From the NCBI GenBank assembly GCA_024196135.1, contig JAMQCK010000131.1, forward strand, positions 1-54,538: 54,538 bases of DNA, written 5' to 3'. This DNA comes from Pleurotus ostreatus/Saccharomyces cerevisiae fusant (lineage: Eukaryota > Opisthokonta). The translations under genes were made by a program, and so were the position numbers. Of this stretch, positions 31,156 through 43,300 are shown piece by piece; within the stretch, counting starts at the first letter, position 1; each line of letters begins with the position of its first letter. Under the pieces are notes generated by a model. The model did not search any database. It was not told the origin of the DNA and saw nothing but the letters and a program-made list of their open reading frames with translations.

Positions 31156-33506
31156 ATGGACACTTCCCTCGACGCTGCTGCGGCCTCAAGCCCGTCCCCG
31201 CTCGTTAATTCGAATGCGTGCGTCCCCAATTCCCCCTCCGAGAGATGTCAAAGACTGATCTCTCATGATTACAGTCGCTCAGTCGCGTCTTTCTTCCTGG
31301 GTTGGGTATTCCTGCAGAGCGCTCACTACATGCTGGAAACATTGATTCCACGGATCGCAAGTTGTCTGTCGCGGCGGCGCCCCCGCTCAGACCTTGAAGG
31401 AGAACCGTACTTTGGGGAGAAGAGCGCCTCGGCTCCCTCCCTTGCGGCACACGACCAGCTATCCACGCTCGATGTATTGAACTGGACTACATTTGCTCTA
31501 TACCCTTGCTTCCTCTTCGCCAGTTTGCTTTCGACCGCCTCGCTCATGACCTTTGGGCCTAATAAGTCAATAGCTTGCGGTGCGTCCATGCATCCGTCGG
31601 CTCCTTTCTCCCTTATACTCACAGGATCTCAGGCGCCTTGATAGCAATGTTCGCTGTAGCATTGCAGGCTGCTCGCGTTGTCGCCTATGCCAGCATTATA
31701 CTTGATTTGAGAAGCACTGTCAGTCTACCGCCATGGGAACTCTTGACGATCATAACGCTTATCGTTGTTGGATTTGGTGAGTCCACCATTGAGCAGCAGA
31801 CACAACATACGCTAACGACTGACTTTCCAGGATTTTTCGTCGCGACTGAAGCCATCGCGCCCGGCGTCCTGCTCCAGCTGTCAACGCGAGATGCATATGT
31901 TTGCGTCGACCAACAGTACGGCACTTCTCTCCTTCGCGTACACACATCGTGCTAAGAAGACCCCAGCTACGCACCCTCGTCGTCAGTATGCACGGTCGTG
32001 TACATACTGCTCAACGTCTACTTCGTCACTCGTGGTTGCTTCTCAAGCCTTCGCAGTCGCAGTGTATCCGGCAACACCGTCGCGCTCAGAGCCGGGTCCC
32101 TTCTGTTGCTCGAAATCTTCATCATGGTCCCTAACGCTATGCCTACTGGTACCTTAGGCAACACTATTCCTTTTAGCTTCGGGGCGATTATCGTGCAAGG
32201 TGTGTACATTCTTTTGCTCTCGGGTTGCCGTGCTAAACATCCTTCAGCCGTCTTCCACTACACCAGGTTACGACTGGCAGCTGCGATAACGGCTTCCCAA
32301 TCACCGGAGCGGCCCGCCTCCCTTGCCCCTCCTTCCGTAACGTCTTCGCTCCCGCGGCTGATCTTCTCTCGCCCCAATACCCGCCCCAACACTTTCATCT
32401 CTCAAGCATCCGGCGATCGAGGACCCAGCCCCATCGACTCTAGAAAATCCACGCCATTCTCCCTTAGGCTCTTCCCCCAGCCACCGCTTGTTCAGCCAGC
32501 GGAATCACCGAAGACACCGCATCTGCGCTCGAAGCGGAAGTTCTCATCGGAGAGCTCGCCGGCCACTCTTCGTCCTCCTGAACCCTCCTCGCCGACGCCG
32601 TTCTCGCCTGCCAGCAGCAGCTTCGACTCTGCTCAGCTGCATAGCGTTGAGAATGCCGTTCTGACGACGGCACAGAAGGGGGCGGTTGTGACGTCGGCCT
32701 CTCTTGCTGTGCCGTCGTCTGCGAGCAGCGGTGACCTGTTGCGGAGTGCGCTGCGCAATAGTTTGACCTTCCGCGTTGAGAGCGAGCCGATAGCTGGGTC
32801 CTCGCTTGGCCAGCCTATCATACCGCACCCCTTCGCCTACCCTACTGCGATACAGACGACGAGGACCTCCGAAGATGGACACCCCTCGGCTTCTGCATTT
32901 GCCTCGAGGAGTAGTCGTCCGAAGGAGCACCGACCGAAGGACAAGGGGAAGCACAGGCAGCGTCGCTCTCTGACACCTCCTTTGGAAAGCTTCTGGGACG
33001 ACTCGCAAGACCGTCTCAGTGCGCTTTCCCCTCGCCCTGCATCGAAGTCTCCTCCGCTAGTGACGATCCCGAGTTACAGCGCCAACGTCTCTGTCGTCTC
33101 GCCTACCACGGCAGACGAGGAATCGGAAGCAGAGTCCGGCTCGCCCTTGTCTGCCGTGTATGGGTCGGATATCATCCGCCTCGACGACGCGCGCGATCTC
33201 ACCAAGAGCGATCGTCATACCAGGAAGCACACACTCACCTCGTCGGAGGGAAATGCGCTGGAGGCTGGCAGTCGACGTGCGTCGAGTACGCGGACGACGG
33301 AATCGGCTTTGCGCGACTCGAACTCGAGGAGTAGCAAGCTGAACCGGTGGCCGACGTTGCGGACGTTTGGCAGTCATGGGGAGAGGTGGTCTGCGACGAC
33401 GTACTCGACGCAGACTACGCACTCTTCATCGCGGTCTGGGGGCTCTATGGCTGGACGATTGACACGGACTTCGCGGTCGGACGCATTGGATACTGTACAT
33501 ACATGA
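31156..33506 (+). CDS. Seven-helix membrane protein with long Ser/Pro-rich tail, unrecognised
   Basis: Exons join in frame with short introns, for example ...NSNA/RSVASFF at about 31215-31275 and DQ/HYAPSSSVCTVVYILLN across 31916-31968. Hydrophobic segments that could span the membrane are SVASFFLGWVFLQSAHYML; TFALYPCFLFASLLSTASLM; GALIAMFAVALQAARVVAYA; LLTIITLIVVGFGFFVATEA; CTVVYILLNVYFVTRGCF; GSLLLLEIFIMVPNAMPTG; and PFSFGAIIV. That makes seven. After about 32240 the rest is a polar tail of roughly 400 residues, rich in Ser, Pro, Thr and Arg, ending LDTVHT at 33506. The topology resembles a GPCR-like or other seven-helix sensor, but I find no DRY, NPxxY or other receptor signature and cannot assign a family. 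The start (MDTSLDAAAASSPSP) lies in a short N-terminal tail without a signal peptide. Confidence 0.8.
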
Positions 33507-33717
33507 GTATTATTTGTGAACTATGCTATATACGCTGCACGCTGGGACACATTGGTGGATGGCTGCGCAGGGCGATTCATTGAGGCACAGGCTCGGATCT
33601 CGGCGTTTATCGCAAGTTCGCTGTGTGTGTGTTTGCACGTGTGTGGCCCGATGGGCGTCACCGGCGGCTTGGCTCGGCAGCGCTGCGTTCATCGCCTCAT
33701 AACTCTTGTCCGCAACC

Positions 33718-34927
33718 ATGGCGTCCTCAGAGCTGCTGCAGCAGATCCAGGCAGGGAAGAAGCTCAAGAAGGCGCAAACAAATGACAGGAGCGCGCCAGC
33801 TATCGACACCGCGAAGGGCGGCGGCGGAGGTGGTGGTGGTGTGAGCAGGGCCCCGGCACCATCGATGGGTGGCGGAGGTGGAGGAGGAGGCATGGGTGGA
33901 GGCCCGCCACAATTGGGAGGTTTGTTTGCGGGCGGGATGCCCAAGCTGAAGCCAGCAGGCTCAGGAAATCTAGGTGAGTAGGGATATCGGAGCCGCGCAC
34001 TGTGTATTGACGTCGCGTGCAGGTAAACCTCCGACGCTAGGCAAACCACCTTCTATACCAAATCGCGGGGGCTCGCCGGGCGCGCCATCAGCACCTGCGC
34101 CTCCTGCACCTCCTGCGCGTGCAGTTCCGACACCAAAGCCGCCAGCTGCACCACCAGCTAGGCCTGCACCTTCGCTCCCAGGACGGTCTGTACCTACACC
34201 GCCGGCAGCACCAGCACCTCCCAAGCGCGCCCCTCCTCCCGTGATCCGTACGTCCTCCCCTGGAGGGGCACCTACACCTCCAGCGCGCTCTGCGCCGCCA
34301 CTGCCGAATCGCAGCGAATCGCCCGCCAGATCAGGCTCTCCTGCGGGTCGTCCTCCCCCAGCGATCCCTTCGCGTCCGGCACCTAGCTTGCCTGGCAGGG
34401 CGCCCCCAGCTCTTCCTGGACGCGCTGCTCCCCCTCCCCCTCCGCGACCTTCGAGTGTTGCTGGGAGCGGATCGCCTGGACGTGCTGTACCGCCACCGCC
34501 TGCCCGGAGACCGCCTCCTGCTGCGAACCTCGCGCCTGAACCGCCCGCGCGGGTGCGAGCACTGTCGGAAAGTGCTCCGCCTACGGTGGCTCACACGCCC
34601 TCTCCCTCTCCGCCACCTCGTCCTTCTTCAGGGCTGGCACCTCCACCTCCTAGACAGCGCACGGTCTCTTCGGGCGCGACCCCGTCCACGAATGGTGTCA
34701 ATGGCGCCTCGTCACGTCCGCCGCCACCCAGGCGTAAAAGTGAGTGCATTCTTCATTCTTCGCGTCTACTTTTCTGATAGTCTTTAGTACCGGATCCGCC
34801 CGCGAATGCCGGACCACACAAGTTTCCTGTAAGCGACTTTCCTCCTCCGCGTGAATTTACGCCGAGCGTGAAGAAATACAGTAGCGGACGTGAGCAGGGC
34901 TGCGACTTTGACCTGGACAGTCTATGA
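33718..34927 (+). CDS. VRP1: Verprolin/WIP-family actin regulator
   Basis: Verprolin binds actin monomers and WASP (Las17) and supports Arp2/3-driven endocytosis and polarised growth. The N-terminus MASSELLQQIQAGKKLKKAQ is a WH2 actin-binding motif with the LKKxxTNDRSAP pattern. It is followed by glycine runs, then a long proline-rich region of repeated PAPPSLPGR-like and PPPPRPSS-like units (about 34090-34740) that should bind SH3 domains. After an intron near 34740 the C-terminus has GPHKFPVSDFPPPREFTPS, matching the WASP-binding end of WIP/verprolin, and stops at 34925-34927. The intron after GNLG (about 33975-34021) and the last intron (about 34740-34789) both keep the frame. Confidence 0.9.
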
Positions 34928-35213
34928 ACGAGCTCGGGGACGGACTCTACTTACAAAGCCAGGGGGCGGGCGCTCTCGGCGTATCGTGCGGAGGACTATC
35001 GTTGATTACTCTAGGTTACGAAGATAATAGATGTGTTGGACCGAGCTTAGTCTGGAGCACGAGACATGTGCGTGAAACGGGGACCATTGTCGGGGAGTAG
35101 CGTTGATGCAGCGGCCGAGCAAGTGTTCGACGGGGTGACACGTATGAGCCACGTCAAATCGGGCGGATAAATAAGGTCGTCGCGAATCCGCGAACTCTTC
35201 ACCAACCGCCACC
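34928..35213 (+). promoter_or_regulatory. Promoter region of the PDI gene with UPR-like site
   Basis: CCACGTCA at 35149-35156 is, on the opposite strand, TGACGTGG, the core recognised by Hac1/XBP1-type bZIP factors in the unfolded protein response. It lies about 58 bases before the start codon. A TATA-like ATAAATAA sits at 35167-35174. PDI is a classic UPR target, so induction by ER stress is a reasonable inference. Binding is not shown. Confidence 0.5.
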
Positions 35214-36936
35214 ATGCGTCTCTCGTCGCTCATTCCGGCGACGCTGCTCGCCTTTTCTTCACTCGTTATTGCGGCAGATGCGGAGTCCGATGTTATCAGC
35301 CTCACGTCTGACAACTTCGAGAAGTCGGTCAAGAAGGAGGACTTGATGCTCGTCGAGTTCTTTGCTCCTTGGTAAGCGCGAGCCGTTGCGGATGTGAACG
35401 CGTCTGACCCCTGCGTCAAGGTGTGGCCACTGCAAGGCCCTCGCTCCCCACTACGAAGAGGCCGCCACCACCTTGAAGGACAAGAACATCAAGCTCGCGA
35501 AGGTCGACTGCGTTGACCAAGCTGACCTTTGCCAGTCCCACGGTGTTCAGGGCTACCCGTACGTCCCTCGTCCCTGCGTCTATGCATTCCCTGACTGTCC
35601 CCCAGGACCCTGAAGGTGTTCCGCAATGGCACACCCACTGACTACAACGGCCCTCGCAAGGCCGACGGTATTGTCAGCTACATGGTCAAGTGCGTAGATC
35701 ACTGCTACGTGTCACCCCCATGAACTAACCTCATTGCAGGCAGTCCCTCCCCGCAGTCAACGACGTTGGCGCCAACCACGATGAGTTCGTCAAGTCCGAC
35801 AAGCTCGTCGTCGTTGCGTACGCCAAGAAGGATGAGCCCGTCACGAAGGAGTTCGCCGAGGTCGCCCAGAAGAACCGCGACGACTACCTCTTCGGTCACG
35901 TCACCGACGCCGACGTTACTGCCGCCGCCGGCGTCACCCCGCCCCAGATTGTTGTCTACCGCACCTTCGACGACGAGCGCACCGAGTACCCGCTGCCCGC
36001 CAAGGGCGCGAAGGCCCGCGAGCTCGAGGAGTGGATCCAGGAGCTCTCCATCCCCGTCATCGACGAGGTCAACGGCGAGAACTACGGCCTCTACGCCAGC
36101 AGCGAGAAGCCGCTCGCGTACCTCTTCATTGACCGCACCCAGGAGAACTTCCAGGAGCAGATTGACGCGATCCGCCCCATTGCGAAGGAGTTCAAGGGAA
36201 AGATGAACTTCGTCTGGATCGACGCCGTCAAGTTCGCCGACCACGGCAAGGCGCTGAACCTCCACGAGGCGAAGTGGCCCGCGTTCGTCATCCAGGACGT
36301 GAAGAAGCAGCTCAAGTACCCGATGTCGCAGGGCGAGCAGGTCACGCCGACCAACGTCCAGGACTGGGTCGAGCGCTACCTCAAGAAGGAGCTCAAGCCC
36401 GAGTTGAAGAGCGAGCCGATCCCTGAGTCTCAGGACGAGCCCGTCTTTGTCCTCGTTGGCAAGCAGTTCGATGAGGTTGTCTTCGACGACTCGAAGGATG
36501 TCTTCCTCGAGCTCTACGCTAGCTGGTGCGGCCACTGCAAGCGCCTGAAGCCGACCTGGGACCAGCTCGGCGAGCACTTCGCCCCGATCAAGGACCGCGT
36601 GACGATGTGAGTTGGTGTACTATGCTCGCCGCGATCTTGTACTGACAATCCGCCAGTGCCAAGATGGAGGCCCAGCAGAACGACCTGCCCCCGAGCGCGC
36701 CCTTCCGCGTCGCCGGCTTCCCCACCCTCAAGTTCAAGCCTGCCGGCTCGAAGGAGTTCATCGACTACGAAGGCGACCGCTCCCTCGAGAGCCTCGTCTC
36801 CTTCGTCGAGGAGAACGCGAAGAACGACCTCACCTTCCCGCCACCGACGGAGAAGGTCGAGACCGAGGGCGACGGCAAGCAGGCGCCGATCTCCAGTGAG
36901 AACGCGACTGAGGGTGGCAAGCACGATGAGCTTTAG
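35214..36936 (+). CDS. PDI1: Protein disulfide isomerase
   Basis: PDI forms and rearranges disulfide bonds in the ER lumen. The signal peptide ([20 protein letters not shown]) is followed by the a domain with [20 protein letters not shown]. The b and b' domains follow (for example [16 protein letters not shown] and [20 protein letters not shown]). The a' domain has [20 protein letters not shown]. The tail is acidic and ends in HDEL, the ER retrieval signal. Both CGHC active sites are intact and the a-b-b'-a' order is complete. Short introns lie near 35371-35420, 35560-35604 and 35690-35740, and one interrupts the a' domain after DRVT (about 36608-36655). About 160 bases separate the stop from that of the convergent GCP3 gene. 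Confidence 0.97.
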
Positions 36937-37096
36937 GATTGCTGACGCTGATGCTGAGATGAGCTGTACGCATAGAAAAGTATCCTCTGGAATGGTATAT
37001 GCGTTGTAATACACATGCGGAAAACTACTACATGGGGGACTACTATAAGGACGGAGAGCTTCGAAAGCAAAGAACAAGAAAGGGACGTCGAATTTA

Positions 37097-40000
37097 TCAA
37101 GGCTTGTTCTGCTGTTGTACTGCTGCCTGCTGTTCTTTCCGTGCGCGGTAGTAATCCGAAAAGGAGAGGCGGACCCCCAAGAATCGGCAGTCAAGGTCGG
37201 GGTGGACTTGCAGTTGCATAACGATGTTTTGTGCCCGGTCAGAGAACGATGTACCAAATTCGCGGACGCGTGCGATGATGCCAGGTAAGGCGTCCGCTGC
37301 ATGGTTGGGTAGCTTGGTTCCGGAGAAGACACCCTGACAAGAGGTAAGAAGACACGGACAAACCCAACAGCGATAGTCTTACCCGGCTGGCATCCAACTC
37401 GCGGTCTCGCCGGGCGCTTTCGGTGAGGCAGTAGTTGTAGAAATTGTCCTGCGCACCATATCAGTATCTGTACTCTGAATGACAGGCCGTCCCACTTACC
37501 GTCGAGTCACGGAACTGCAAGATCGTCGAGAAAGCCTCGCGCACCTCGCTCAGCACCCTTTCCTCCTTCCCCGTCTTCGGACTAAGCAGCAGCACCTTGT
37601 TCACCATCCGATCCAAGTACTGCCTATGCGCCTGGATCATCGCATCCAAATCACCTTCCCTCTTCCCCACAAAATCCATAAGCGTCTTCCACGAACATTC
37701 GATCACCTCCAACTGACAATACGCCTGCATCTGGCGCACAAAATGTATCATCTCCGCCATATAGATCCGAATCTCATGCCACACGCCCTCCAGCTCGGGC
37801 ACGCGCAGAAACACGCGCGTCACGCCGCCCGCGATGCGCATCCAGCCTTCTCCGAGCGCACGCTCGATGCGCTTCATGCGCCAGAGGTGGTGGAAGAGCT
37901 TGAGGTACTTTAGCATGGACTCGTCGGGGTCGATGACAGTGTCGATGGGCGCGTCGACTTTGTATTCGAGGGTGAAGACGTCCCAGCCGATCTCGCCGTG
38001 GGAGTATTCGAGCATGCGCGCGTCGAGGCGGCGGAGAACGTCTGGGGGGTCGTTTTGGGCGTTGGAGGTGCGGATGGCGGTCTCGAGGGTGGCGGTCAGG
38101 TTGTGCCGGAAGAGTGTGTTGGCAGGGCGGGAGAGGCTCGGGCTGGGTACAGTGTCAGCGGATGCTTTACACGGGTAGATGGCATTTTACCCTAAAGTTT
38201 CCAAGAGCTGCTCAGCGAAGTCTCCATGACCGAGCAGCATGTAGTGCTTGAGAGCACGTAGGTGATCCAGTAAGTGGAACTTCTCGATGAAGACCTCAAA
38301 GAGGCGCAAGCTGGCCATGGAATAAGCAGCGTCAATGGAGCGCTCAAGTCCAGGGATATCGCTATATTTGAGAGCTACGTGACCGATGAGCACTTATCCA
38401 GGGAAATTGGTATGAGGGGTACGCACTGCCACCCGTATTGCTCATCTTCTGCCTGGTTGCTACCCAGTCGCTGTCATGGCAGCTGTAGCGGATGAAGTTC
38501 AAGCTCTTGCCAGTGGAGAAGATCTAGAGGGCTCCGTCAGACATTCAATGCTCGCTGACTGAAATTAGAAAAATGACCTTCTTCCCAAAAGCCTCCCCAA
38601 CAAACATCGGCAACATATCCTTTCTGAACTGGTACTTTGTCTCCCACAACTTCAGCCCCCCACCATCCGCATCCCCTAGATCCCGCCCCTCGTCACCCGT
38701 CGGGCCATCGTCCGCGTACGGCGTGCCACCACCGCCCCCTCCCTGAGGATGCTTGTACTGAATGTCTGGATCCATGGCGACGAAGAACTCGTTGAAGGGG
38801 TCGTAGAGCTCGCCCGAGAAGAGCCACTTGTGGAGGGTAGAGAAGAAGGGCTTGGAGACCTCCTCGAGGAGCTGATCGGTGAATTTGCGGACGAAGGGAT
38901 CGCCGTTGTCGGTGTAGCCGTGGATGAGGTTGACGAGAGCGCCGCCGTGGACGTCTGAGAGGTGGTAAGGGCGTGCAAGATATAGGATGGAAGGAGGGTG
39001 TACCTCGAGCACCCTCTACGCAAACACTCATCATGCGCATCCGTAGTCGCCAGTCGTTAATCCAGACATCGAGTCGACGCAAGGTTAGGCCTGTTTCTTC
39101 CTTCCTGATGTCCGGTACACCGTTGACCTCAGACCCGTGGTCACCCTCCTCGACCGCCACACCCATCTGTGACTCCAGCACAGCGATAAGGCGGTAGTAC
39201 TCGGTGAGCTGCGACTGCAAGTGGTGGCATAAACTCTGTTCGATCATGCCTACACCGCCTGCATCTTCGCGCGTCTTCACGTAGTCTTCGACGCGTGTGT
39301 ATAGATACCCAATCTCTGCTAGTCGCACAATGAGGGCCTTCGTGGACTCGCTGACGGCGTAGCGCTGGGAAGGTCAGACAGTTCAAGGAGCAATTAAGGG
39401 CGATGAACGTACTGCATCGTCGTGGAATTCAAGATTGTTCGGTTCCTGCTGCGAGAAGCTGACATACTTCCCAGATATACCCTGCAGGAGGTAGAGCGTG
39501 TCTCGTAGCAACAAGTGCTCTGGCAAGGTCGGAGTACCTTGAGATGCTCATGAGCCACCATTGATAGGCCGATACGTGAATGTACCTCTGCGAGCATGGT
39601 ATTCCCGTAGTAAATCTGCCTTGCTCTTGCCCTTCGGCTGCGATCGTGAGGAGGGTGTAGGTGCGGGAGAGGCGTGGGCTGAAGTAGAGGGTCTTGAGGG
39701 TGGCGGTGGTGCTAGGGATGGCAAAAGTGCAGGTGTTGGGGGTGTTCGACTAGTGCTCGCGCCTAGTGTTTGGAGGAACTGAACAGAGGCATGCTTGCGC
39801 GACAGGGCTGGTTGGTCGAGCAAGCGCGATAGCAGGTTCGTGAACTTCAAGGCCGATGAACCATTCGGGTTCGCTTGTAGCACTGGAGCATGATGAGGAA
39901 AGGGTTTGCGGTGGGGGGTGATGGGATGACCGTACGCTGGCGCTTGATGATATCGGCCAAGTGCCCAATATCGGGGTCATGGCTATGGCCTAGGTGGCTT

Positions 40001-40159
40001 CTCACACGCATTAGCAGCGAGGAAACAAGACTGTCGATTCACACACCTCGTCAGTATATCTTGACTGTGAGCGACGAGTTCATCCTCTAGTCGCTTGTCC
40101 GTCCGGGATGCGGGGACGAGGGAGTGCACAAGGGAGGCCAGCGCCGGGGTCATAGACAT
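37097..40159 (-). CDS. SPC98: Gamma-tubulin complex component GCP3 (Spc98)
   Basis: GCP3 with GCP2 and gamma-tubulin forms the gamma-TuSC that nucleates microtubules. The N-terminus starts MSMTPALASLVHSLVPASRT. Introns were placed to give LTSHLGHSHDPDIGHLADII and then RQLLQANPNGSSALKFTNLL. The GRIP1 domain has YTRVEDYVKTRED, GALVNLIHGYTDNGDPFVRK and KWLFSGELYDPFNEFFV. The GRIP2 domain has LFEVFIEKFHLLDHLRALKH, MLLGHGDFAEQLLETLG, GWDVFTLEYKVDAPIDTV, YLKLFHHLWRMKRIE and IHFVRQMQAYCQLEVIECSW. The end, VRLSFSDYYRARKEQ, is characteristic of GCP3. An in-frame ATG at 40189 lies ten codons further upstream, so the start is between these two. The divergent TRA1 start is only 216 bases away. Confidence 0.93.
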
Positions 40160-40374
40160 TGAGCCCTCTGATGAAATAATGATGATCAAGATCTCAAATG
40201 TACAGTCCGCGCGTCAGCGAAGTGCAACTTCAACGCGTTGATGGACGAGCGGGACAAGGTACCGTACGCGCCGACAATAACAGGAAGGCGGCACGTGACT
40301 AAGTAAGTCCCTTGCTTTCTCCCCCCACTGCGCGAGAGGCGGTCGTCGCTCTCCGCTCCCCAAAAGCGGCGGAC
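40160..40374. promoter_or_regulatory. Divergent promoter between GCP3 and TRA1
   Basis: A compact gap of about 215 bases separates two divergent start codons and must hold both promoters. No TATA box is evident. Confidence 0.45.
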
Positions 40375-43300
40375 ATGGACGCCATGTCGACCAGCGAGCT
40401 GGAAATACGCGTCGCTAAGATCGTTGACCCCGGCGTCGGTGCGTGGCCGTGCCACTTTCCTCAATCCATAGCCACTCATCCTTCTCTCTTTGACAGACCT
40501 ACAAAGCAAGTATGAAGCCGCGAGCGAGATCCGCGAGAGGATACCAGAGTCCCCTCGGGACTCGGACACCCTGCGATCTGTCTCCCTTATGATTCCCTCC
40601 GTCCTCGAGCTCCTTCGCAGCGGAGAAGTCGCGTTTAGCCGCCCGTCCCTCGAGTTCAAATTCCGTCTCATGCTCACCGACATCATCAACCACCTCCCCC
40701 ACGGTGAGCAGGTCAAAGCACACCTGCCAGCGATTCCGCAGACCCTCCTCCACATCCTCCGCCACGACAACGAAGACATGGGCGCGCTCGCGTGCAAGAC
40801 CCTCGTCGACTACATGCGCGTCTACCGCTTCATGCCCGACGACTTCCAGCGCGAGCTCGTCAGCATCTTCTTGGAACTCCAACGCAATGTTATCTCCCTC
40901 GTCGACGAGACGCTCTCCGAGGACTCAGCTGTCTTGGATTCGGTGGTGGCGCTGCCGAGTATACGCAGCTTCAAGGTCGCCACAGAGATGGGCCTCTTTG
41001 TCACCTTCTTGTTCAGCACTTATCCACGCACGCAAACTCCTGAACCGCTCCAGCACCTGGTTGAGCCAGCTTTCGAGCTTCTGCAAGTGGAAGCGCCAGC
41101 ACAGAAGGCGGCGAGGGAGGCGAAAGAAGCTATGGGGGAAACGTGGTACGGCATGGCGCCTACCATTAAGAATGCGCAAGCCTACAGTGACTTGATGTTG
41201 GCGCAAATCAAGGTAAGGATTCCGTGTTCAGTCGAAACTTGTCATTGTGTATACTCTGAGCCTCGCCCGCTTTATGCATTATGACCGCTTACGCATCATG
41301 AGAATACGCATTCCGAGGTTTTCGACTGTACTCATTGTCCACTTTCATTGACGCGATCCACAGATGCTCTCGTTCGTTATTTTCGTTGAACGGAGTGCGT
41401 CGCCGGAGATGAAGCGCGGGGATGCCTTGATGCTGGCGACGTTCCGCATCATACAGGATCTACCGTCGAGCTCTCATTCCCTTCGGAAGGTAAGTGCCAT
41501 GTTCGGATACAACGCTACTGTCTTACCAGCATCATTGCAGGACATCCTCGCGCCTTTCCGACACATGATCACCACGCCTCACCGTCGAGCCCTCGTTCCT
41601 TACATTGATAAGGTCATTGACGAGCGAGTACTTCTGGGCACTGGCTTCACTGCGCGGGAGGCTTTACGGTATGTGGTAGGGTGCAGCATTTTGAGACATT
41701 GCTCATAGACCTCAGCCCTGCAATCTATGGCCTCGTCACCGACTTTATTCACCACACGCGAGGTGACCTCAACATGGAGCAGATCGAGCTTGTCATCCGC
41801 ACCTACTTGCCTCAGATCCAGAACCCCACGCTCGGCAACTTCCTACAGATTCCATGCCTCAAGATGCTGATGGGCTTAACGGAGACGTTGGTGTCGCGAG
41901 GGTCAAACCCGCAGGTTGGAAATATTTTGCGCTCGATGTTTGACGCGTTCCTCGACCGTTTGGATGCGCTCGTCGTCATGCAAGAGGAATTGTCGGCCAC
42001 GATGAGCAGGGCACGCGCCGGGACCACGGATACGATTGACATGGTCTACATTGAGAAGTCCCGTCCGATCGGCGGAGTGTATTTCGCAACAGAGAAGTCG
42101 CCCATGGACACGATTACCCGTAAGCAGCTTATAATGCCTCTACATTATCCTTCTCATAGTTGATCCTTCAGAATCGCGCACCACCTTCAAGGCTCTCGTC
42201 CACAGCTTCCGTTCTGTCCTACAGGGCATGAAGAAGTGCGACGTCCCCCATCCTGAGGGAACACAGATTTTCCGCATGTTCGAAGGCTGCATACGTTGCG
42301 CCGCGCTCTTCGACCCCGACCCGCGCATGGCGGACCCGCCGCCCGACTCCATCGCCGAGCACCTCGGCCCCGTTTTCGTCGAGATTGACCCGCACGTCTT
42401 CCAGGAGATCTGGACGGTCAAGATCGACTTCTTCTATAACTACGCACTCAAGCGCATCCCGCTCGTCAACCTCTGCCAGGTTCTGCTCATGAGGGAGCCT
42501 ACGTCGTCGACGATGTTGTCGGTGATCCTGAAGTACCTGGTTGATCGGCTGCCGCTGTTGGGCGATATGGACGACTACCATGCGGCGTATACGATTCGGT
42601 ACTACAAGATGGCGTTCGGCGCATTGGACAAGGAGGTGTATAGTGCGACGAATGAGAGCATCATTGCGGGGCATCTGCCGAAGCTGCTGATGGACTGCTT
42701 TCCTTTAGCGGCGAAGGCGTCGTGCCCGACGCACTACTACTTGCTGCTGCGGTCGATCTACCGCGCGATTGGGTCGGGCAGGTTCGAGATGCTGTACAAG
42801 GAGGTGTTGCCTCTTCTCCCGGAGATGCTGGAGAACATGAACCGGCACTTGCTTGCGTCGGAGGGCAATAGCCGTGACCTGCTCGTCCACCTTTGCCTTA
42901 CCATCCCACTGCGGCTCACGCACCTGCTGCCGCACCTCACACATCTCATGCACCCTCTCGCGATCGCCCTGAAGAGCACTGCGCCCGACATCATCGGTCA
43001 GGGCCTGCGCACCCTCGAGCTCTGCATCGACAACCTCACGCCCGACTTCCTCGATCCGACGCTCAACAACGTCCTGCGCGAGCTCATGGAGGCGCTGCAC
43101 GATCTCCTCAAGCCGCGCCCCGCGAATCACGTCTTCGCGCACACGGCGATCCGCATCTTGGGCAAGCTCGGTGGGCGGAACCGGCGCCTGCTGACGAAGG
43201 AGCCGGTGTTCGAGTGGCAGCACATCTCGGACCCGGCGGCGGTGAACGTGTCGTTCTCGGGTGGTACGTCGAAGGTGGCGCTAGCCCCGACGGCGACGCT

